Source: Nostoc sp. NIES-3756 (GTDB lineage Bacteria > Cyanobacteriota > Cyanobacteriia > Cyanobacteriales > Nostocaceae). Taken from it: a stretch of DNA of 64,000 nt. Below, piece by piece: positions 25,774-36,366 of this stretch (its first letter is position 1; every line of letters begins with the position of its first letter). The stretch covers positions 1,364,001 through 1,428,000 of the forward strand of contig NZ_AP017295.1 in NCBI RefSeq assembly GCF_001548375.1, written 5' to 3'. Below the pieces are notes generated by a model. That model saw nothing but the letters and a program-made list of their open reading frames with translations. It had not been told where the DNA came from and searched no databases. Made by a program: the position numbers and the translations under genes.

Positions 25774-27263
25774 ATAAACACCTCTGGGGTAAAGTTGCCG
25801 TGAAGACCGTAGGGTACATGATGCTTGAGATGTAGCCTTGCTACAGGCCCCTTATCAAAATCACTGGCATCTAAAATTACCACATCCGAACGATGATGAG
25901 CCGCATCATAAACTAACGCCAGTATCCAACCATCATCTTCTTTTTCTGCACCCGGACGAAGCACAAAAATGGGTTCACCCATAAAACCGCGAGGTGCTGC
26001 ACTCCAAAGCTGTTTTTCCCCAGACTCCAAATCTATTTTCAGTAATGCTTGCAATGGTGCATTACCTGTAGCTGCATGAGCCGCACTGATATATAAGTAT
26101 CGATAAGCACGTCCTACGTTAGCAGGATGGATAGTAGGAAACTCACAACAACGAGCCTCAATTAACTTACATTCTACTGTCCCATCTTTGAGGTTAAGGT
26201 AAAAACGCCAAAGTTGTCCAGGTGCGATCGCTTCAAAATCTACTTGACGAAAATCACTTTCTGGCTCTACTTCTGGTAAAGAGTCGTAGCAAATCGAGTC
26301 TATAAGAATTTCCTCTCCCACCGCAAAAGCATTAATGTGATGGAAGATAAAACCAGAACGCACTTCTAATATTTTGGCTTCCTCTTGTCCTGGTTGAGGA
26401 AAGCGGGGAATCACAATAATTTTTGTTGGTTGATTTGGCTGTACCTTAATACATTCCCCAGCACCACGTAGTCCTAAAGCAAAAGGTATCGGGTTAAACG
26501 TAACAGGATTTTGAAAGAAAATACAGTAATTGGGCGTGATCACAAAATCGTGAATAAAACAAAATCCTGGCACACTGTGAGCGTGCTTTCTGACAATCTC
26601 ACCCGCTAGATTTAGCTCAAAAATAGTAATTGTCGTAGATAATCCTGGCTTAATTGAGAAATTAACTAAGCAAGGTGCGCCATTATCTTGTTCACAACTA
26701 GGATCAAAACGGGGATGAGCGCCAAAAGCTTCACCTTCTGATAAAACACCATTAAAATACTCTCTACCCAGAGTTTCTAAAGTTTTGGGGTCAAGGCGAT
26801 AAGGTTCCGCAGCCTCCCACAATGCTAGAAGTTTATTACCCCAATAAATAACATTTGTATTAGCAATATTTTTCAATTTGAAATCAAAAATATTTGCTAA
26901 CCAGCCACCAGGCTTTTGAGTACCAAAAACTCCACGATGCAGAATTTTACCAGCTTTTTTTTCTGCTAAATATCCTTCTGTATGTACAAAACGGTTGCGG
27001 TAATGGGCGCGACCATTAACAAAGGTGATGCGGCTAATCATCCCATCACCATCAAAAGGGTGATGAATGCTTTGCCCATTTACATCAAGTAATCCTGGCC
27101 CATTTCTAAACAGTGTACCTTGCAATTCTAAAGGAATTTCTCCTTCTATATCATCAATCCAATAATCATACTCTTGCGTTAGGGATTGATATCCCCCTTG
27201 CCAATCTTCACGAGTATAGGATTTTTGTAAAGTGTCTTTTTCTTGGGTTTTGAAACTTTGCAT
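25770..27263 (-). CDS. Carotenoid cleavage dioxygenase
   Basis: This is a retinal-pigment-epithelium-65 family enzyme that splits carotenoids or apocarotenoids with oxygen at a four-histidine Fe(II) site. The 497-residue protein has FRNGPGLLDVNG and HPFDGDGMISRI near the start. The likely iron-ligand regions are AHPRFDPS, CFIHDFVITPNYCIFF, FIFHHINAFAVGEEI and PYGLHGNFTPEVFI at the C terminus. It has the length of bacterial members. Its stop overlaps the stop of the broken Rpn-type gene by four bases (convergent). The exact substrate cannot be told from sequence. The start at 27263 (MQSFKTQEKDTLQ) lacks a strong ribosome site. Confidence 0.93.
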   Translation of the reverse strand: MQSFKTQEKDTLQKSYTREDWQGGYQSLTQEYDYWIDDIEGEIPLELQGTLFRNGPGLLDVNGQSIHHPFDGDGMISRITFVNGRAHYRNRFVHTEGYLAEKKAGKILHRGVFGTQKPGGWLANIFDFKLKNIANTNVIYWGNKLLALWEAAEPYRLDPKTLETLGREYFNGVLSEGEAFGAHPRFDPSCEQDNGAPCLVNFSIKPGLSTTITIFELNLAGEIVRKHAHSVPGFCFIHDFVITPNYCIFFQNPVTFNPIPFALGLRGAGECIKVQPNQPTKIIVIPRFPQPGQEEAKILEVRSGFIFHHINAFAVGEEILIDSICYDSLPEVEPESDFRQVDFEAIAPGQLWRFYLNLKDGTVECKLIEARCCEFPTIHPANVGRAYRYLYISAAHAATGNAPLQALLKIDLESGEKQLWSAAPRGFMGEPIFVLRPGAEKEDDGWILALVYDAAHHRSDVVILDASDFDKGPVARLHLKHHVPYGLHGNFTPEVFI

Positions 27264-27417
27264 ATCTAAAAAGAGAGTAAGATACGAAAAAACTTCCTCT
27301 CTGTGCTACGGACACTTTGCTCAAGTCGGCAGAGCCGCCCACGCAAGTGTCCTCCTTCGTGTCTCTGTGGTGAAGAATTTTTATTTAAACACAGAGGCTC
27401 ACAGACACAGAGTTATG

Positions 27418-28797
27418 TTATTCGGGTACTAAATTAGGTACTTGGCTATTAGCGGAATCTGGCAATAATACAGAGGTTTCAGTTTCCTCATCATCAGATG
27501 GTAGCCAATTAAGAAACGGTAATGGTAATAGTGTACTGAAGTTAGTAATTAATACCAAAAGCCAAAGTGAATCAAAGTTAGTTTCGGTAATTCCCAGCCA
27601 GTGCATGATGATAGCTCCCACTTCGTAGGAAACCATACCAGCTAAATTGAAAACTGACATTAATAAAGCAAATAGTGTAGCTTCCACACCAGGAGGACAA
27701 AGCCTAGCTGATAATACCAACACTGGCATATAAGCAATTTGTCCCATCACTGTGAGAACAAGGCTATCACCCAAACTAAACCAACGGTCATCTATGCCCA
27801 AAGCTCTGTTTGTGTGCGTCACCAGCAGCAGCATTGTCATTCCTAAAACTGCGGAAATAACTGTACTCCAACCAAAAATTACTCGGAAGGAAACGCTTTT
27901 TAAGAAACGTTGAAAAATCCACACACCAATTAAAGAAGCAAGGCTTGTTACTAAGCGCACTCGCCCTAAAAATTCTGGTTCAAAGTGGAGTTCGTTTGTG
28001 CTGAAGAAGAAAAAGGCCGAGTCAGCAGTAGGTGTGGCTTGCCAGATGAAAATAAATGCTGTCGGTAGCCAAATACTTTTTTGTGAAAATGCTTGGCGGA
28101 GTTGCTTTAGTTGATGCTTGACGCTGAGAAGATTGGTGTTTTCCTCATCTTTACTTACGGGAGACTCAGCAATTAACCAAGCCACTCCTGAGACAATGAG
28201 AGGAAATGAGGCGGTAATCCAAAATACGGTACGGGTGGTGAAATGCTCAAGTAGCAACCCGCTAAAATATGCTGTAATCAAGCCACCAAAGGCAGAAGCA
28301 CCCCAGCATAACGCTTGTAGTGAACCAACATTAGCCTGAGATTCCGTTCTGACTCTTTCCACAACTAGCGAGTCAACTATTACATCACTGACGGCGACGG
28401 AGAGGGAACCAAGAGCGATCGCCAAAGCTGCTGCCCAGCTAGTATGAACTATTGTGGCCAAACTCACCCAAGAAATCGCCCCTAGTATTCCTGATAACAC
28501 TAAATATGGTCGGCGACGATAGCCAAATATCGGTAAGCCATCAGAAATAAAGCCAAACAATGGCTTCACCATCCAAGGTAAGGCAACAACACCTAATAAG
28601 GCTGATACCTGTACAGGACTTAGCAATAATTCATCCTTGAGGAAAAAGCTAACGGCTAGCCGCGCTAACCCTAAAATTCCTTGGACAAAATAGACGCTAA
28701 GGATGGCAATTAATTCGGTAGTAGGTTCATTACCGAAGAAAATTTGTTTCTTTACTGAGTCTTTGACCTTGGACAAGCCAGAGGAGTCAATCAGCAT
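27418..28797 (-). CDS. Folate-biopterin (BT1) family membrane transporter
   Basis: The 459-residue product has about twelve hydrophobic segments. The BT1 family landmarks are YFVQGILGLARLAVSFFLKDEL, LPWMVKPLFGFISDGLPIFGYRRRPYL and VSDVIVDSLVVERVRTESQANVGSLQALCWGASAFGG. Cyanobacterial and plastid relatives carry folates, though related members carry other pterins. The protein would be in the cytoplasmic or thylakoid membrane. It lies 154 bases upstream of the carotenoid oxygenase on the same strand. The gap holds a repeat-like CACAGAG/CTCTGTG segment, so co-transcription is uncertain. Confidence 0.88.
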   Translation of the reverse strand: MLIDSSGLSKVKDSVKKQIFFGNEPTTELIAILSVYFVQGILGLARLAVSFFLKDELLLSPVQVSALLGVVALPWMVKPLFGFISDGLPIFGYRRRPYLVLSGILGAISWVSLATIVHTSWAAALAIALGSLSVAVSDVIVDSLVVERVRTESQANVGSLQALCWGASAFGGLITAYFSGLLLEHFTTRTVFWITASFPLIVSGVAWLIAESPVSKDEENTNLLSVKHQLKQLRQAFSQKSIWLPTAFIFIWQATPTADSAFFFFSTNELHFEPEFLGRVRLVTSLASLIGVWIFQRFLKSVSFRVIFGWSTVISAVLGMTMLLLVTHTNRALGIDDRWFSLGDSLVLTVMGQIAYMPVLVLSARLCPPGVEATLFALLMSVFNLAGMVSYEVGAIIMHWLGITETNFDSLWLLVLITNFSTLLPLPFLNWLPSDDEETETSVLLPDSANSQVPNLVPE

Positions 28798-28897
28798 TTG
28801 ATGAATATTCTTTAAGTTTTATCTACTTTTCTATCATATCCATTTCTGAAAATATGGGATTGGAGGTTAAAAGAGAAATCAGCAGAATTTCTCTTGT

Positions 28898-30046
28898 TTA
28901 GCTACTTTTTCCCAAAGCAATAACTGCATTCTGTCCACCAAAGCCCAAGCTGAAACACAAAACCCTTTGAATATGGCTGTGCTGTGCTGTACTTACTATA
29001 TTCAAATCAAATTCAGATTTCTGTAACCCGACGCAAGGAGGTATTATTTTTTGCTCTAAAGCTAGAAGCGAAAAAGCTATTCCTAAAGCACCTGATGCTC
29101 CTAAAGTATGACCTGTGCTACCTTTAGTTGAGCTAATTGCTACTTCTGAGGGAAATAATTGTTTAATGACTTGGCTTTCCACCTGGTCATTTAACTGGGT
29201 AGCCGTACCGTGAGCATGAATATAATCAATGTCAGCAAATGTTAACTTACTTCGTTCCAAACATTGCTTAATAGCTGCGATCGCACCTTTCCCTTCAGGA
29301 TCTAATTGGTTACTATGATAAGCATCATTTGTCAAGCCAAAACCTAAAATTTCTCCATAAATCTTTGCTTGACGCTGCTTGGCTAATTCTTTTGATTCCA
29401 ATACAAAGACAGCCCCACCTTCACCTAATACCAAACCTTCACGATTCACATCAAAAGGGTAAGCGCCTGTTTTCGCTAACGCACCCATTTGTTGAAACCC
29501 TGACAAAGTTAAAGGCGTAATTGGTGCTTCAGTAGCGCCAGCGATCGCTCGTTGATATTGCCCCGTTTGAATGAGCATAGCTGCTTGGGCGATCGCCCAA
29601 ATTCCTGTGGCACAAGCTGCCATTGGTGACATAATTGCCCCTGTTGCCCCAATTTGCCGCGCTGTAGCGATCGCATTCATGTGGGGTAAAGTATCTAACC
29701 AATCCTCTAATTTCTCTTCCTTGGCAGTTTCACCAGCATAAATTTGTCGTGCTAGTCTTTCCCATGATGCTTGATAACTGCGACTAGAACCTACGACTAC
29801 AGCACAATCAGTTAAAGGTGGGACTAAAAGAGCATCTTTGAGTGCTGCATCCACAACCACCTTAGTCAAGCTTTGTAAACTACTCGGCTTTTTATCAATT
29901 AAGCCTAGAGGTAAAGGTGCTAACTCTGGAAATGGCTGATGCCATTTGATTCCAGACTTACCAGCAATTAAACTTTGCCAACTCTCCTCTAGGCTTGTAC
30001 CCAAGGCTGAAAGTAGCCCAATACCAGTGATGACAACTTCAATCAT
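28898..30046 (-). CDS. Beta-ketoacyl-ACP synthase (KAS I/II-like)
   Basis: The 382-residue thiolase-fold condensing enzyme starts MIEVVITGIGLLSALGTSLEESW. It keeps the catalytic triad: cysteine in PMAACATGIWAIAQAA, histidine in YIHAHGTATQLND and histidine in STKGSTGHTLGASGALG. It is shorter than the housekeeping FabF (about 415 residues), and no acyl carrier protein gene is adjacent. It may therefore serve a specialised lipid, polyketide or glycolipid pathway rather than bulk fatty-acid synthesis. It lies upstream of the BT1 transporter gene on the same strand. Confidence 0.88.
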   Translation of the reverse strand: MIEVVITGIGLLSALGTSLEESWQSLIAGKSGIKWHQPFPELAPLPLGLIDKKPSSLQSLTKVVVDAALKDALLVPPLTDCAVVVGSSRSYQASWERLARQIYAGETAKEEKLEDWLDTLPHMNAIATARQIGATGAIMSPMAACATGIWAIAQAAMLIQTGQYQRAIAGATEAPITPLTLSGFQQMGALAKTGAYPFDVNREGLVLGEGGAVFVLESKELAKQRQAKIYGEILGFGLTNDAYHSNQLDPEGKGAIAAIKQCLERSKLTFADIDYIHAHGTATQLNDQVESQVIKQLFPSEVAISSTKGSTGHTLGASGALGIAFSLLALEQKIIPPCVGLQKSEFDLNIVSTAQHSHIQRVLCFSLGFGGQNAVIALGKSS

Positions 30047-30134
30047 GTGAAATTTAGATTAGAGATGAGAAAACAAAGAACAGGCAATTATTCCCTTTAT
30101 TCCCAATTCCTGTAACTAATCCCTAATCTCATGG

Positions 30135-30929
30135 CTATTGTGCAGCTTTTAAATTTTCAGCACCTTGAGTAACCTTAGCAGAGTCGATGCGATCGCCTTG
30201 CTGAATATTGTTTACTACATCAAAACCTTGAGTAACAGTACCAAATACAGCATAGTTACCGTCAAGGAAGCCTAAATCCGCTAAAGCAAAGTAAAACTGA
30301 GAAGAAGCAGAGTCTGGTTGTTGCGATCGCGCCATAGCTACCGCCCCTTGTTTATGCTGTAACTCAGGTGCTTTTGTTATACCAGCAGACTCGAATGTTT
30401 TGCTATAAATTGGGGTTGCTTCTCCTTTGGGTTTAATTTCCAAAGGAATACGGCGCTCAGTGTTTGTTTTTGGATCAACATAACCGCCAGTTCCCCAAAG
30501 TTGAGGAGAACTTTTAGGGTCTTTACTTTGAGGATCGCCACCTTGAACTACGAAAGGTTGAGGCTGACGAACCACGCGATGAAAGACTGTACCGTCGTAA
30601 ACACCTTTTTGGACTAAATCAACAAAATTGCCAGCTGTGATTGGGGCATTTGTACCGTCTACTTCAACAGTAATAGGCGCACCCTTAACCGTAATTACCA
30701 CAGTAGCTTTGCCTTCAAGGCGTGGTAAAGAATTAGTCATTCCTGGATTACTCTCACTATTTGTTTGAGAAACAGATGTTGCTTCAGCACTTGTCGTGGT
30801 AGTTGTTTCAACTGCTGTAGTGGATGCAGGAGAAGAATTGCTTCCAACCTCCTGTGCATTACAGCCTGCCAACATCAGGGAACCGATGAGCAAAAACGCA
30901 ACCAAGAATTGTGAAAATTTTAACCGCAT
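30135..30929 (-). CDS. Cyclophilin-type peptidyl-prolyl isomerase, lipoprotein
   Basis: From ATG 30929 the 264-residue precursor has a lipoprotein signal ([10 protein letters not shown]), a Ser/Thr-rich linker of about 50 residues and a cyclophilin domain. The domain contains [67 protein letters not shown] and VVNNIQQGD. It would catalyse proline isomerisation during folding outside the cytoplasm or in the thylakoid lumen. The next gene upstream on the same strand is ycf4, 139 bases away. A longer frame from TTG 30935 adds only two residues. Confidence 0.93.
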   Translation of the reverse strand: MRLKFSQFLVAFLLIGSLMLAGCNAQEVGSNSSPASTTAVETTTTTSAEATSVSQTNSESNPGMTNSLPRLEGKATVVITVKGAPITVEVDGTNAPITAGNFVDLVQKGVYDGTVFHRVVRQPQPFVVQGGDPQSKDPKSSPQLWGTGGYVDPKTNTERRIPLEIKPKGEATPIYSKTFESAGITKAPELQHKQGAVAMARSQQPDSASSQFYFALADLGFLDGNYAVFGTVTQGFDVVNNIQQGDRIDSAKVTQGAENLKAAQ

Positions 30930-30960
30930 TGTCAATTACTGACTCAACCAAAGTATATTA

Positions 30961-31060
30961 GCCTCTTTTGGGGATTAGGAGACTGGGAGAGATAGGGAAG
31001 TGGGGGAAGTAGGGGGAGATGAGGAAGACTTTTTAATTCCCTCATCTTCCTCATCTCCCT
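30961..31060. repeat. Purine/pyrimidine low-complexity palindromic repeat
   Basis: GGGAGA/GGGGGAGATGAGG units on the left are partly complementary to CCCTCATCTTCCTCATCTCCCTCATCC on the right. This forms a large imperfect hairpin between ycf4 and the cyclophilin gene. The same vocabulary occurs inside cobB (10290-10380) and queA (41658-41759), which marks it as a dispersed family. Confidence 0.65.
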
Positions 31061-31068
31061 CATCCCTT

Positions 31069-31665
31069 TTACAAACCTTCCAAAGGTACTCCTAAAAACC
31101 GGGCTAACTGTGCGCCTTGAGTTTCTAGGTCTGACAAAGGTAACGGTTGACCAACTCTGGTTAGAGGTATATCCCGGCGGCCTTTCACACGTAAGTAAAG
31201 GGCGCGGCGAGGGTTTAAACCTTCTTTGATATCTATACGTACAGACTGTATATCTTGTATACGACTGTTAATTTCAATCTGGCGGTTTTTACCAGGAAAT
31301 CCCCATCGGAAAATTTTGATCTTACCTGTTTCACGATTGAAATCGTTGTAACCGCCGCCTACGTCCCAAAGGATAACTAGCCACAAATACAAGGCTAAAA
31401 GCAAGCCAGCCGTGCCATATAATCCCATTACCAACCCTTGGGGTACAAATACCAGTTGAGTTGGATCGGTAACTATGAGTAAATTAACTTTTAGGTAACT
31501 AGATATACCTGCCAACAAAAAGCCAGAAGCCCCTAGTGTGACAACACTTGCCCACCAGTAGTTACTGAACCGACGAGAACCGAGAACTTTTTGATGGAGG
31601 ACGCTAGAAGCGGAACTATCACCGTTAGGTGAATCGCCTTTGTTAATTGTTGTTGATGCCGTCAT
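31069..31665 (-). CDS. ycf4: Photosystem I assembly protein Ycf4
   Basis: Ycf4 is a thylakoid membrane protein that helps assemble photosystem I. The 198-residue product has two hydrophobic segments ([22 protein letters not shown] and [22 protein letters not shown]) and the characteristic [29 protein letters not shown] block. [18 protein letters not shown] segment and a C-terminal [13 protein letters not shown] follow. The N-terminal 30 residues are hydrophilic and poorly conserved in the family. It is divergent from psbD, the pairing typical of Nostoc-type genomes. Confidence 0.96.
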   Translation of the reverse strand: MTASTTINKGDSPNGDSSASSVLHQKVLGSRRFSNYWWASVVTLGASGFLLAGISSYLKVNLLIVTDPTQLVFVPQGLVMGLYGTAGLLLALYLWLVILWDVGGGYNDFNRETGKIKIFRWGFPGKNRQIEINSRIQDIQSVRIDIKEGLNPRRALYLRVKGRRDIPLTRVGQPLPLSDLETQGAQLARFLGVPLEGL

Positions 31666-32202
31666 GGAAATATCTTGGCCCGTGAGTTCTTCCCTTTAAA
31701 AGTCTGCCACTTGAACACGATGTCTTGCAAGCTGGTCATTGGTCATTAGTCCATAGTCAAAAGTTATTCTCCCACGCTCCCCTGCTCCTTGTTCCTCTCT
31801 TGGGAGGGGCTAGGGGTGGGTTACTTCCCATTCCTCAATTTCAAGATTTCTGAGAAAACTTGTGTCAAAATGTAAAATTTCTGATATTGATATTATTTAA
31901 TAGGTTCATGAAAAATACTTGATTCACTTGTGTGAATTGAGCAAAACTTCACCGAATGTGATAAGTTAAGAAGTATTAAGATACCACAAGCTAGGTTACT
32001 AGATGATGGTACGTGTAAGGGCATAACCATGAGAAATGCTGACTTAGATAGTTAGTTGTCTCTCAGGAACTCAGCAGTAAAAAAGCTACTGAGAATGTCA
32101 AAAAAAACGTTATTTCCTCGCAGTAGTAGCTCAGAGTCGGAAAAACCAACCAAAGCACTGCTTAACGACGTTGCAATTTTAGTAAAAGAGGATTTTAGTT
32201 AA
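31666..32202 (+). promoter_or_regulatory. Leader and promoter region of psbD
   Basis: This 537-base gap separates the divergent ycf4 and psbD genes. Near ycf4 are heptamer repeats (AGTCCAT) and a GC-rich stretch. Nearer psbD, AGCTACTG (about 32085) and CAGTAGTAGCT (about 32122) can form an imperfect leader hairpin. GAGG lies close to the psbD ATG as a ribosome site. I cannot place the transcription start. Confidence 0.4.
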
Positions 32203-33258
32203 ATGACCATCGCAGTAGGACGCGCCCCCAGTAGAGGGTGGTTTGACGTACTAGACGACTGGTTAAAGCGCGATCGCTTCGTATTCGTAGGTTGGTCAGG
32301 AATATTATTATTCCCCTGCGCCTTCCTCGCACTAGGCGGTTGGCTAACCGGCACAACCTTCGTCACCTCCTGGTACACCCACGGATTAGCATCCTCCTAC
32401 CTAGAAGGAGCAAACTTCCTAACAGTGGCAGTATCCAGCCCCGCAGACAGCATGGGACATTCCCTATTGCTGTTGTGGGGGCCAGAAGCCCAAGGCGACT
32501 TCACTCGTTGGTGTCAGCTAGGTGGCTTATGGACATTCGTAGCATTACACGGAGCCTTTGGTTTAATCGGCTTCATGCTACGTCAGTTTGAGATTGCACG
32601 TCTAGTAGGCATCAGACCCTACAACGCCCTAGCATTCTCAGCACCCATCGCGGTCTTCGTCAGTGTATTTTTGATGTACCCCTTGGGACAATCAAGCTGG
32701 TTCTTCGCACCCTCATTTGGTGTTGCTGCCATCTTCCGATTCTTACTATTCCTCCAAGGCTTCCACAACTGGACACTCAACCCCTTCCACATGATGGGCG
32801 TAGCGGGTGTACTTGGTGGAGCGCTACTCTGTGCCATCCACGGTGCAACAGTAGAAAACACCTTATTTGAAGACGGCGAAGGCGCAAACACCTTCCGCGC
32901 CTTCAATCCCACCCAATCAGAAGAAACCTACTCAATGGTGACAGCTAACCGATTCTGGTCACAGATATTCGGGATTGCTTTCTCCAACAAACGCTGGTTG
33001 CACTTCTTTATGTTGTTCGTACCTGTAACAGGGTTATGGATGAGTGCTGTAGGTATTGTCGGTTTGGCATTGAACCTACGGGCTTATGACTTCGTATCCC
33101 AAGAGTTACGTGCAGCCGAAGACCCAGAATTTGAAACCTTCTATACCAAGAACATTTTGCTGAACGAGGGTATCCGCGCTTGGATGGCTCCTCAAGACCA
33201 GCCTCACGAAAAATTTGTATTCCCCGAAGAGGTACTACCACGTGGTAACGCTCTCTAA
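32203..33258 (+). CDS. psbD: Photosystem II D2 reaction centre protein
   Basis: D2 forms the photosystem II heterodimer with D1 and holds pheophytin, the QA quinone and the non-haem iron. The 351-residue protein has five hydrophobic helices and opens [20 protein letters not shown]. It includes [35 protein letters not shown] and the iron-ligand histidines in [28 protein letters not shown] and [18 protein letters not shown]. It ends with the typical [17 protein letters not shown]. psbC overlaps its end by 17 bases. Confidence 0.99.
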   Translation: MTIAVGRAPSRGWFDVLDDWLKRDRFVFVGWSGILLFPCAFLALGGWLTGTTFVTSWYTHGLASSYLEGANFLTVAVSSPADSMGHSLLLLWGPEAQGDFTRWCQLGGLWTFVALHGAFGLIGFMLRQFEIARLVGIRPYNALAFSAPIAVFVSVFLMYPLGQSSWFFAPSFGVAAIFRFLLFLQGFHNWTLNPFHMMGVAGVLGGALLCAIHGATVENTLFEDGEGANTFRAFNPTQSEETYSMVTANRFWSQIFGIAFSNKRWLHFFMLFVPVTGLWMSAVGIVGLALNLRAYDFVSQELRAAEDPEFETFYTKNILLNEGIRAWMAPQDQPHEKFVFPEEVLPRGNAL

Positions 33259-34621
33259 TACCTTAAGCGGCGGACGCGACCAAGAATCTTCCGGTTTTGC
33301 TTGGTGGTCTGGTAATGCTCGCTTAATTAACTTATCCGGTAAACTGCTGGGCGCTCACGTTGCTCACGCTGGCTTGATTGTATTCTGGGCTGGGGCTATG
33401 ACCCTGTTTGAAGTGGCTCACTTCATTCCAGAAAAACCAATGTACGAGCAAGGTCTAATTCTCCTACCTCACCTCGCTACCCTTGGTTGGGGTGTAGGTG
33501 CTGGTGGTGAAGTTATCGACACCTTCCCCTACTTCGTAGTTGGCGTACTTCACTTAATCTCATCTGCTGTACTTGGCTTTGGTGGTATTTACCACGCTGT
33601 TCGCGGCCCAGAAACCTTAGAAGAATATTCTTCCTTCTTTGGTTATGACTGGAAAGACAAGAACAAGATGACCAACATCATCGGCTTCCACCTAATCATC
33701 CTGGGATGCGGTGCGTTGCTGTTGGTATTGAAAGCAATGTTCTTTGGTGGTGTCTATGACACCTGGGCCCCAGGTGGCGGTGATGTACGTGTAATCACTA
33801 ATCCAACTTTGAACCCAGCAGTTATCTTCGGTTACTTGCTCAAAGCTCCCTTCGGTGGCGAAGGTTGGATTGTTAGCGTCAATAACATGGAAGATGTTAT
33901 CGGCGGTCACATTTGGGTTGCTTTACTTTGTATCTCTGGCGGTATCTGGCACATCCTCACCAAGCCTTTCGGTTGGGCGCGTCGTGCGTTCATCTGGTCT
34001 GGTGAAGCTTACCTCTCCTACAGCTTAGGCGCTTTGTCCTTGATGGGCTTTATCGCTTCTTGTATGGTTTGGTACAACAACACCGTTTACCCTAGCGAAT
34101 TTTTCGGCCCCACTGGCCCTGAAGCTTCTCAAGCTCAAGCTTTAACCTTCTTAATTCGTGACCAACGCTTAGGTGCTAACGTTGGTTCTGCTCAAGGCCC
34201 CACAGGTCTGGGTAAATACTTGATGCGCTCTCCTTCTGGTGAAATCATCTTCGGTGGTGAAACCATGCGCTTCTGGGACTTCCAAGGCCCTTGGTTAGAG
34301 CCTCTACGTGGCCCTAACGGTCTTGATCTAGATAAAATCAAGAACGATATTCAGCCTTGGCAAGCTCGTCGTGCTGCTGAATACATGACTCACGCTCCTC
34401 TGGGTTCTTTGAACTCTGTAGGTGGTGTGGCTACTGAAATTAACTCCTTCAACTACGTATCTCCTCGTGCGTGGTTGGCTACTTCTCACTTCGTATTAGG
34501 CTTCTTCTTCTTAATCGGACACTTGTGGCACGCTGGACGCGCTCGTGCTGCGGCTGGTGGTTTTGAGAAAGGTATCGACCGTGAGACTGAACCAGTATTG
34601 TTCATGAATGACCTTGACTAG
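33242..34621 (+). CDS. psbC: Photosystem II CP43 chlorophyll protein
   Basis: CP43 is the inner antenna of photosystem II and also contributes a ligand to the Mn4CaO5 cluster. The start is assigned to GTG 33242 ([30 protein letters not shown]), because CP43 proteins of other cyanobacteria begin MVTLS. The longer frame from 33215 adds nine residues that belong to the psbD end. This gives 459 residues. The start overlaps psbD by 17 bases and a GAAGAGG ribosome site lies within psbD. Antenna histidines ([15 protein letters not shown]) and the [12 protein letters not shown] loop are present. A strong terminator follows. Confidence 0.98.
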   Translation: MVTLSNTLSGGRDQESSGFAWWSGNARLINLSGKLLGAHVAHAGLIVFWAGAMTLFEVAHFIPEKPMYEQGLILLPHLATLGWGVGAGGEVIDTFPYFVVGVLHLISSAVLGFGGIYHAVRGPETLEEYSSFFGYDWKDKNKMTNIIGFHLIILGCGALLLVLKAMFFGGVYDTWAPGGGDVRVITNPTLNPAVIFGYLLKAPFGGEGWIVSVNNMEDVIGGHIWVALLCISGGIWHILTKPFGWARRAFIWSGEAYLSYSLGALSLMGFIASCMVWYNNTVYPSEFFGPTGPEASQAQALTFLIRDQRLGANVGSAQGPTGLGKYLMRSPSGEIIFGGETMRFWDFQGPWLEPLRGPNGLDLDKIKNDIQPWQARRAAEYMTHAPLGSLNSVGGVATEINSFNYVSPRAWLATSHFVLGFFFLIGHLWHAGRARAAAGGFEKGIDRETEPVLFMNDLD

Positions 34622-34662
34622 GTTCCGAGTTTTCTTTCATCACTGACAATCAAACGCTTTTT

Positions 34663-34694
34663 AGGCTCTTGTGTAACAGCAAGAGCCTTTTTTT
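34663..34694 (+). terminator. Rho-independent terminator of psbDC
   Basis: AGGCTCTTG (34663-34671) pairs perfectly with CAAGAGCCT (34680-34688) around an 8-base loop and is followed by six T. It is the clearest intrinsic terminator in the window. Confidence 0.9.
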
Positions 34695-34754
34695 AATTCG
34701 ACTTCTACATAAACTAAACCTGCGAAAGCAAGTTTAGTCGTTGCTTTATTTGGA

Positions 34755-35222
34755 TTAATTTGATTTAGTTTCCATTTGCTCTAATAACCGAGCAATTTTT
34801 TTGGCTGTTTCTGGTTGGCGTTGTTTTTGTAATAATTCTTGAGCTTGTTGCAAGTTAGTTTTAGCTTCTGCTTGTTTATCTTCCTCCATGAGCATAGTTG
34901 CTAATCGCAAATAACCTTGAGGGTTTTTTGGACTGCGGCGAATTACTTCTTGAAATAATTCAGTTGCTTGGGCAACTTTACCCTGCTCCCTTAAAGTATC
35001 CCCTAAAAATAAACGAACTACATCATTGGTAGAATTGATAGCTATAACTCGACGAAAAGCTGCTTCTGCACCTTGATAATCTTTTTGCTGATAAAGATTA
35101 ATACCTTTTTGAAAGAAGTTAGATGTAATTAATGTTTTTACAGCAAAGTAAATCAGGAGAGTGATACTAATTAGGACTGCTGTAGTCGCCAGAATATCTG
35201 TTAATTGGAAATTGTTGAGCAT
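34755..35222 (-). CDS. Membrane-anchored TPR protein
   Basis: The 155-residue protein has an N-terminal hydrophobic helix (ILATTAVLISITLLIYFAV) followed by three tetratricopeptide-like repeats. These start near NLYQQKDYQGAEAAFRRVIAINS, FLGDTLREQGKVAQATELFQEVIRRS and LRLATMLMEEDKQAEAKTNLQQA. TPR modules scaffold protein complexes. The gene lies four bases from the start of the phytyltransferase frame's stop on the same strand, so it is likely co-transcribed with the tocopherol genes. A direct role in that pathway is not shown. Confidence 0.75.
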   Translation of the reverse strand: MLNNFQLTDILATTAVLISITLLIYFAVKTLITSNFFQKGINLYQQKDYQGAEAAFRRVIAINSTNDVVRLFLGDTLREQGKVAQATELFQEVIRRSPKNPQGYLRLATMLMEEDKQAEAKTNLQQAQELLQKQRQPETAKKIARLLEQMETKSN

Positions 35223-35226
35223 GGTT

Positions 35227-36183
35227 TCAAGCTAAAAGACAAGCAATAGGAAACATTAAGTATTCTAGGAAAAATAGTTTCCAGATGAATTGATAGAATT
35301 GAGCGATCGCAGTTTTATCATGTGTGTCTACAGCTAAACTCTGCATCCACATCCAACATAGAACTATGAGATGAGAAATTACTAGAAATACCGAGTTAAT
35401 CGCCCCTAAACGTAGCACCCCAATTATCACCATACCTAAATAACAAGCTGTTAGCACCCACAGAGCTAAATTAAATACAGCCTGTGGCCCTAGTTGAATG
35501 GTGAAAGTGGTGATATTGTAGAGGCGATCGCCTTCCATATCGGGGATATCTTTAAAGATGGCGATCGCAAATGTAAATACCAATACAAATATAGTCAACA
35601 CCCACACAGATAAAGGAATTGACTGTTTGTTTTGCATTAACCAACTAAAATGTAGATACAATCCCAAATTAACAATAGTTCCTCTGACTGAAAAAATACA
35701 CAAAGCAGCCCAGAAAGGAAACTGTTTTAATCTAATTGGTGGTAAAGAATAGGCTGTACCAATTGCCAAGCTAATAGCTACCATACCAAACAAATATGGC
35801 CCATTTAACCAAGCGAGTAATAAGGCAATAATTCCGGTAAAGATAACAATTACTTGCCCCTGTTTACGGCTAAATTCACCTGAAGCTAGAGGCAGATGTG
35901 GCTTATTAATTTTATCAATTTCAATATCCTCTAATTGATTTAACCCCACAATATAAACATTGCCACACAGACAAGCCAGCCATGCACCTAAAACAGAATT
36001 TATCTGAGTAATAGCGAAACCTGTCGAACTAACAGCAACAGAAATTAAATACAAACCCAAAACACTAAGACTCGTGCCGATAATGGTGTGTGGACGAGAA
36101 AATTTCCAAAAAGCATAAAGCCATTGAAAAGATGCGGGTGATGGTTTGCGTTGCAACTGACTTTTTTGAGAACTTTGGCTCAT
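35227..36183 (-). CDS. hpt: Homogentisate phytyltransferase (UbiA family)
   Basis: This membrane prenyltransferase attaches phytyl diphosphate to homogentisate, the first committed step of tocopherol synthesis. It has about eight hydrophobic segments and both prenyl-binding motifs: NQLEDIEIDKINKPHLPLASGE and DIPDMEGDRLYN. The opening FWKFSRPHTIIGTSLSVLGLYL is typical. ATG 36183 (MSQSSQKSQLQRKP) gives 318 residues. The longer frame to 36267 translates a repeat (GCGGTGCGGGGGTTCC...) into a non-homologous leader. The neighbour upstream on the same strand is the gamma-tocopherol methyltransferase, which supports the tocopherol assignment over other UbiA enzymes. Confidence 0.9.
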   Translation of the reverse strand: MSQSSQKSQLQRKPSPASFQWLYAFWKFSRPHTIIGTSLSVLGLYLISVAVSSTGFAITQINSVLGAWLACLCGNVYIVGLNQLEDIEIDKINKPHLPLASGEFSRKQGQVIVIFTGIIALLLAWLNGPYLFGMVAISLAIGTAYSLPPIRLKQFPFWAALCIFSVRGTIVNLGLYLHFSWLMQNKQSIPLSVWVLTIFVLVFTFAIAIFKDIPDMEGDRLYNITTFTIQLGPQAVFNLALWVLTACYLGMVIIGVLRLGAINSVFLVISHLIVLCWMWMQSLAVDTHDKTAIAQFYQFIWKLFFLEYLMFPIACLLA

Positions 36184-36366
36184 GAGTAGCTTATAAAATT
36201 CAAATTCAAAATTCGTCTTGGAAAGTTTGCTCAACGGGGGGAACCCCCGCACCGCAACTTTCCGCAAAATTCAAAATTAAGAGAGCGATATTTAGTCTAG
36301 ATTCTTAATTTTGGCTTTCACAGAAATGAGAGAGGTAACGAGTATAATCGTACCTCTACCATCTGC

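Noticed and set aside
33215..33241. Longer N terminus for CP43 (MYSPKRYYH...)
   Set aside because: These nine residues come from the end of psbD in another frame. Other CP43 proteins start MVTLS, matching GTG 33242.
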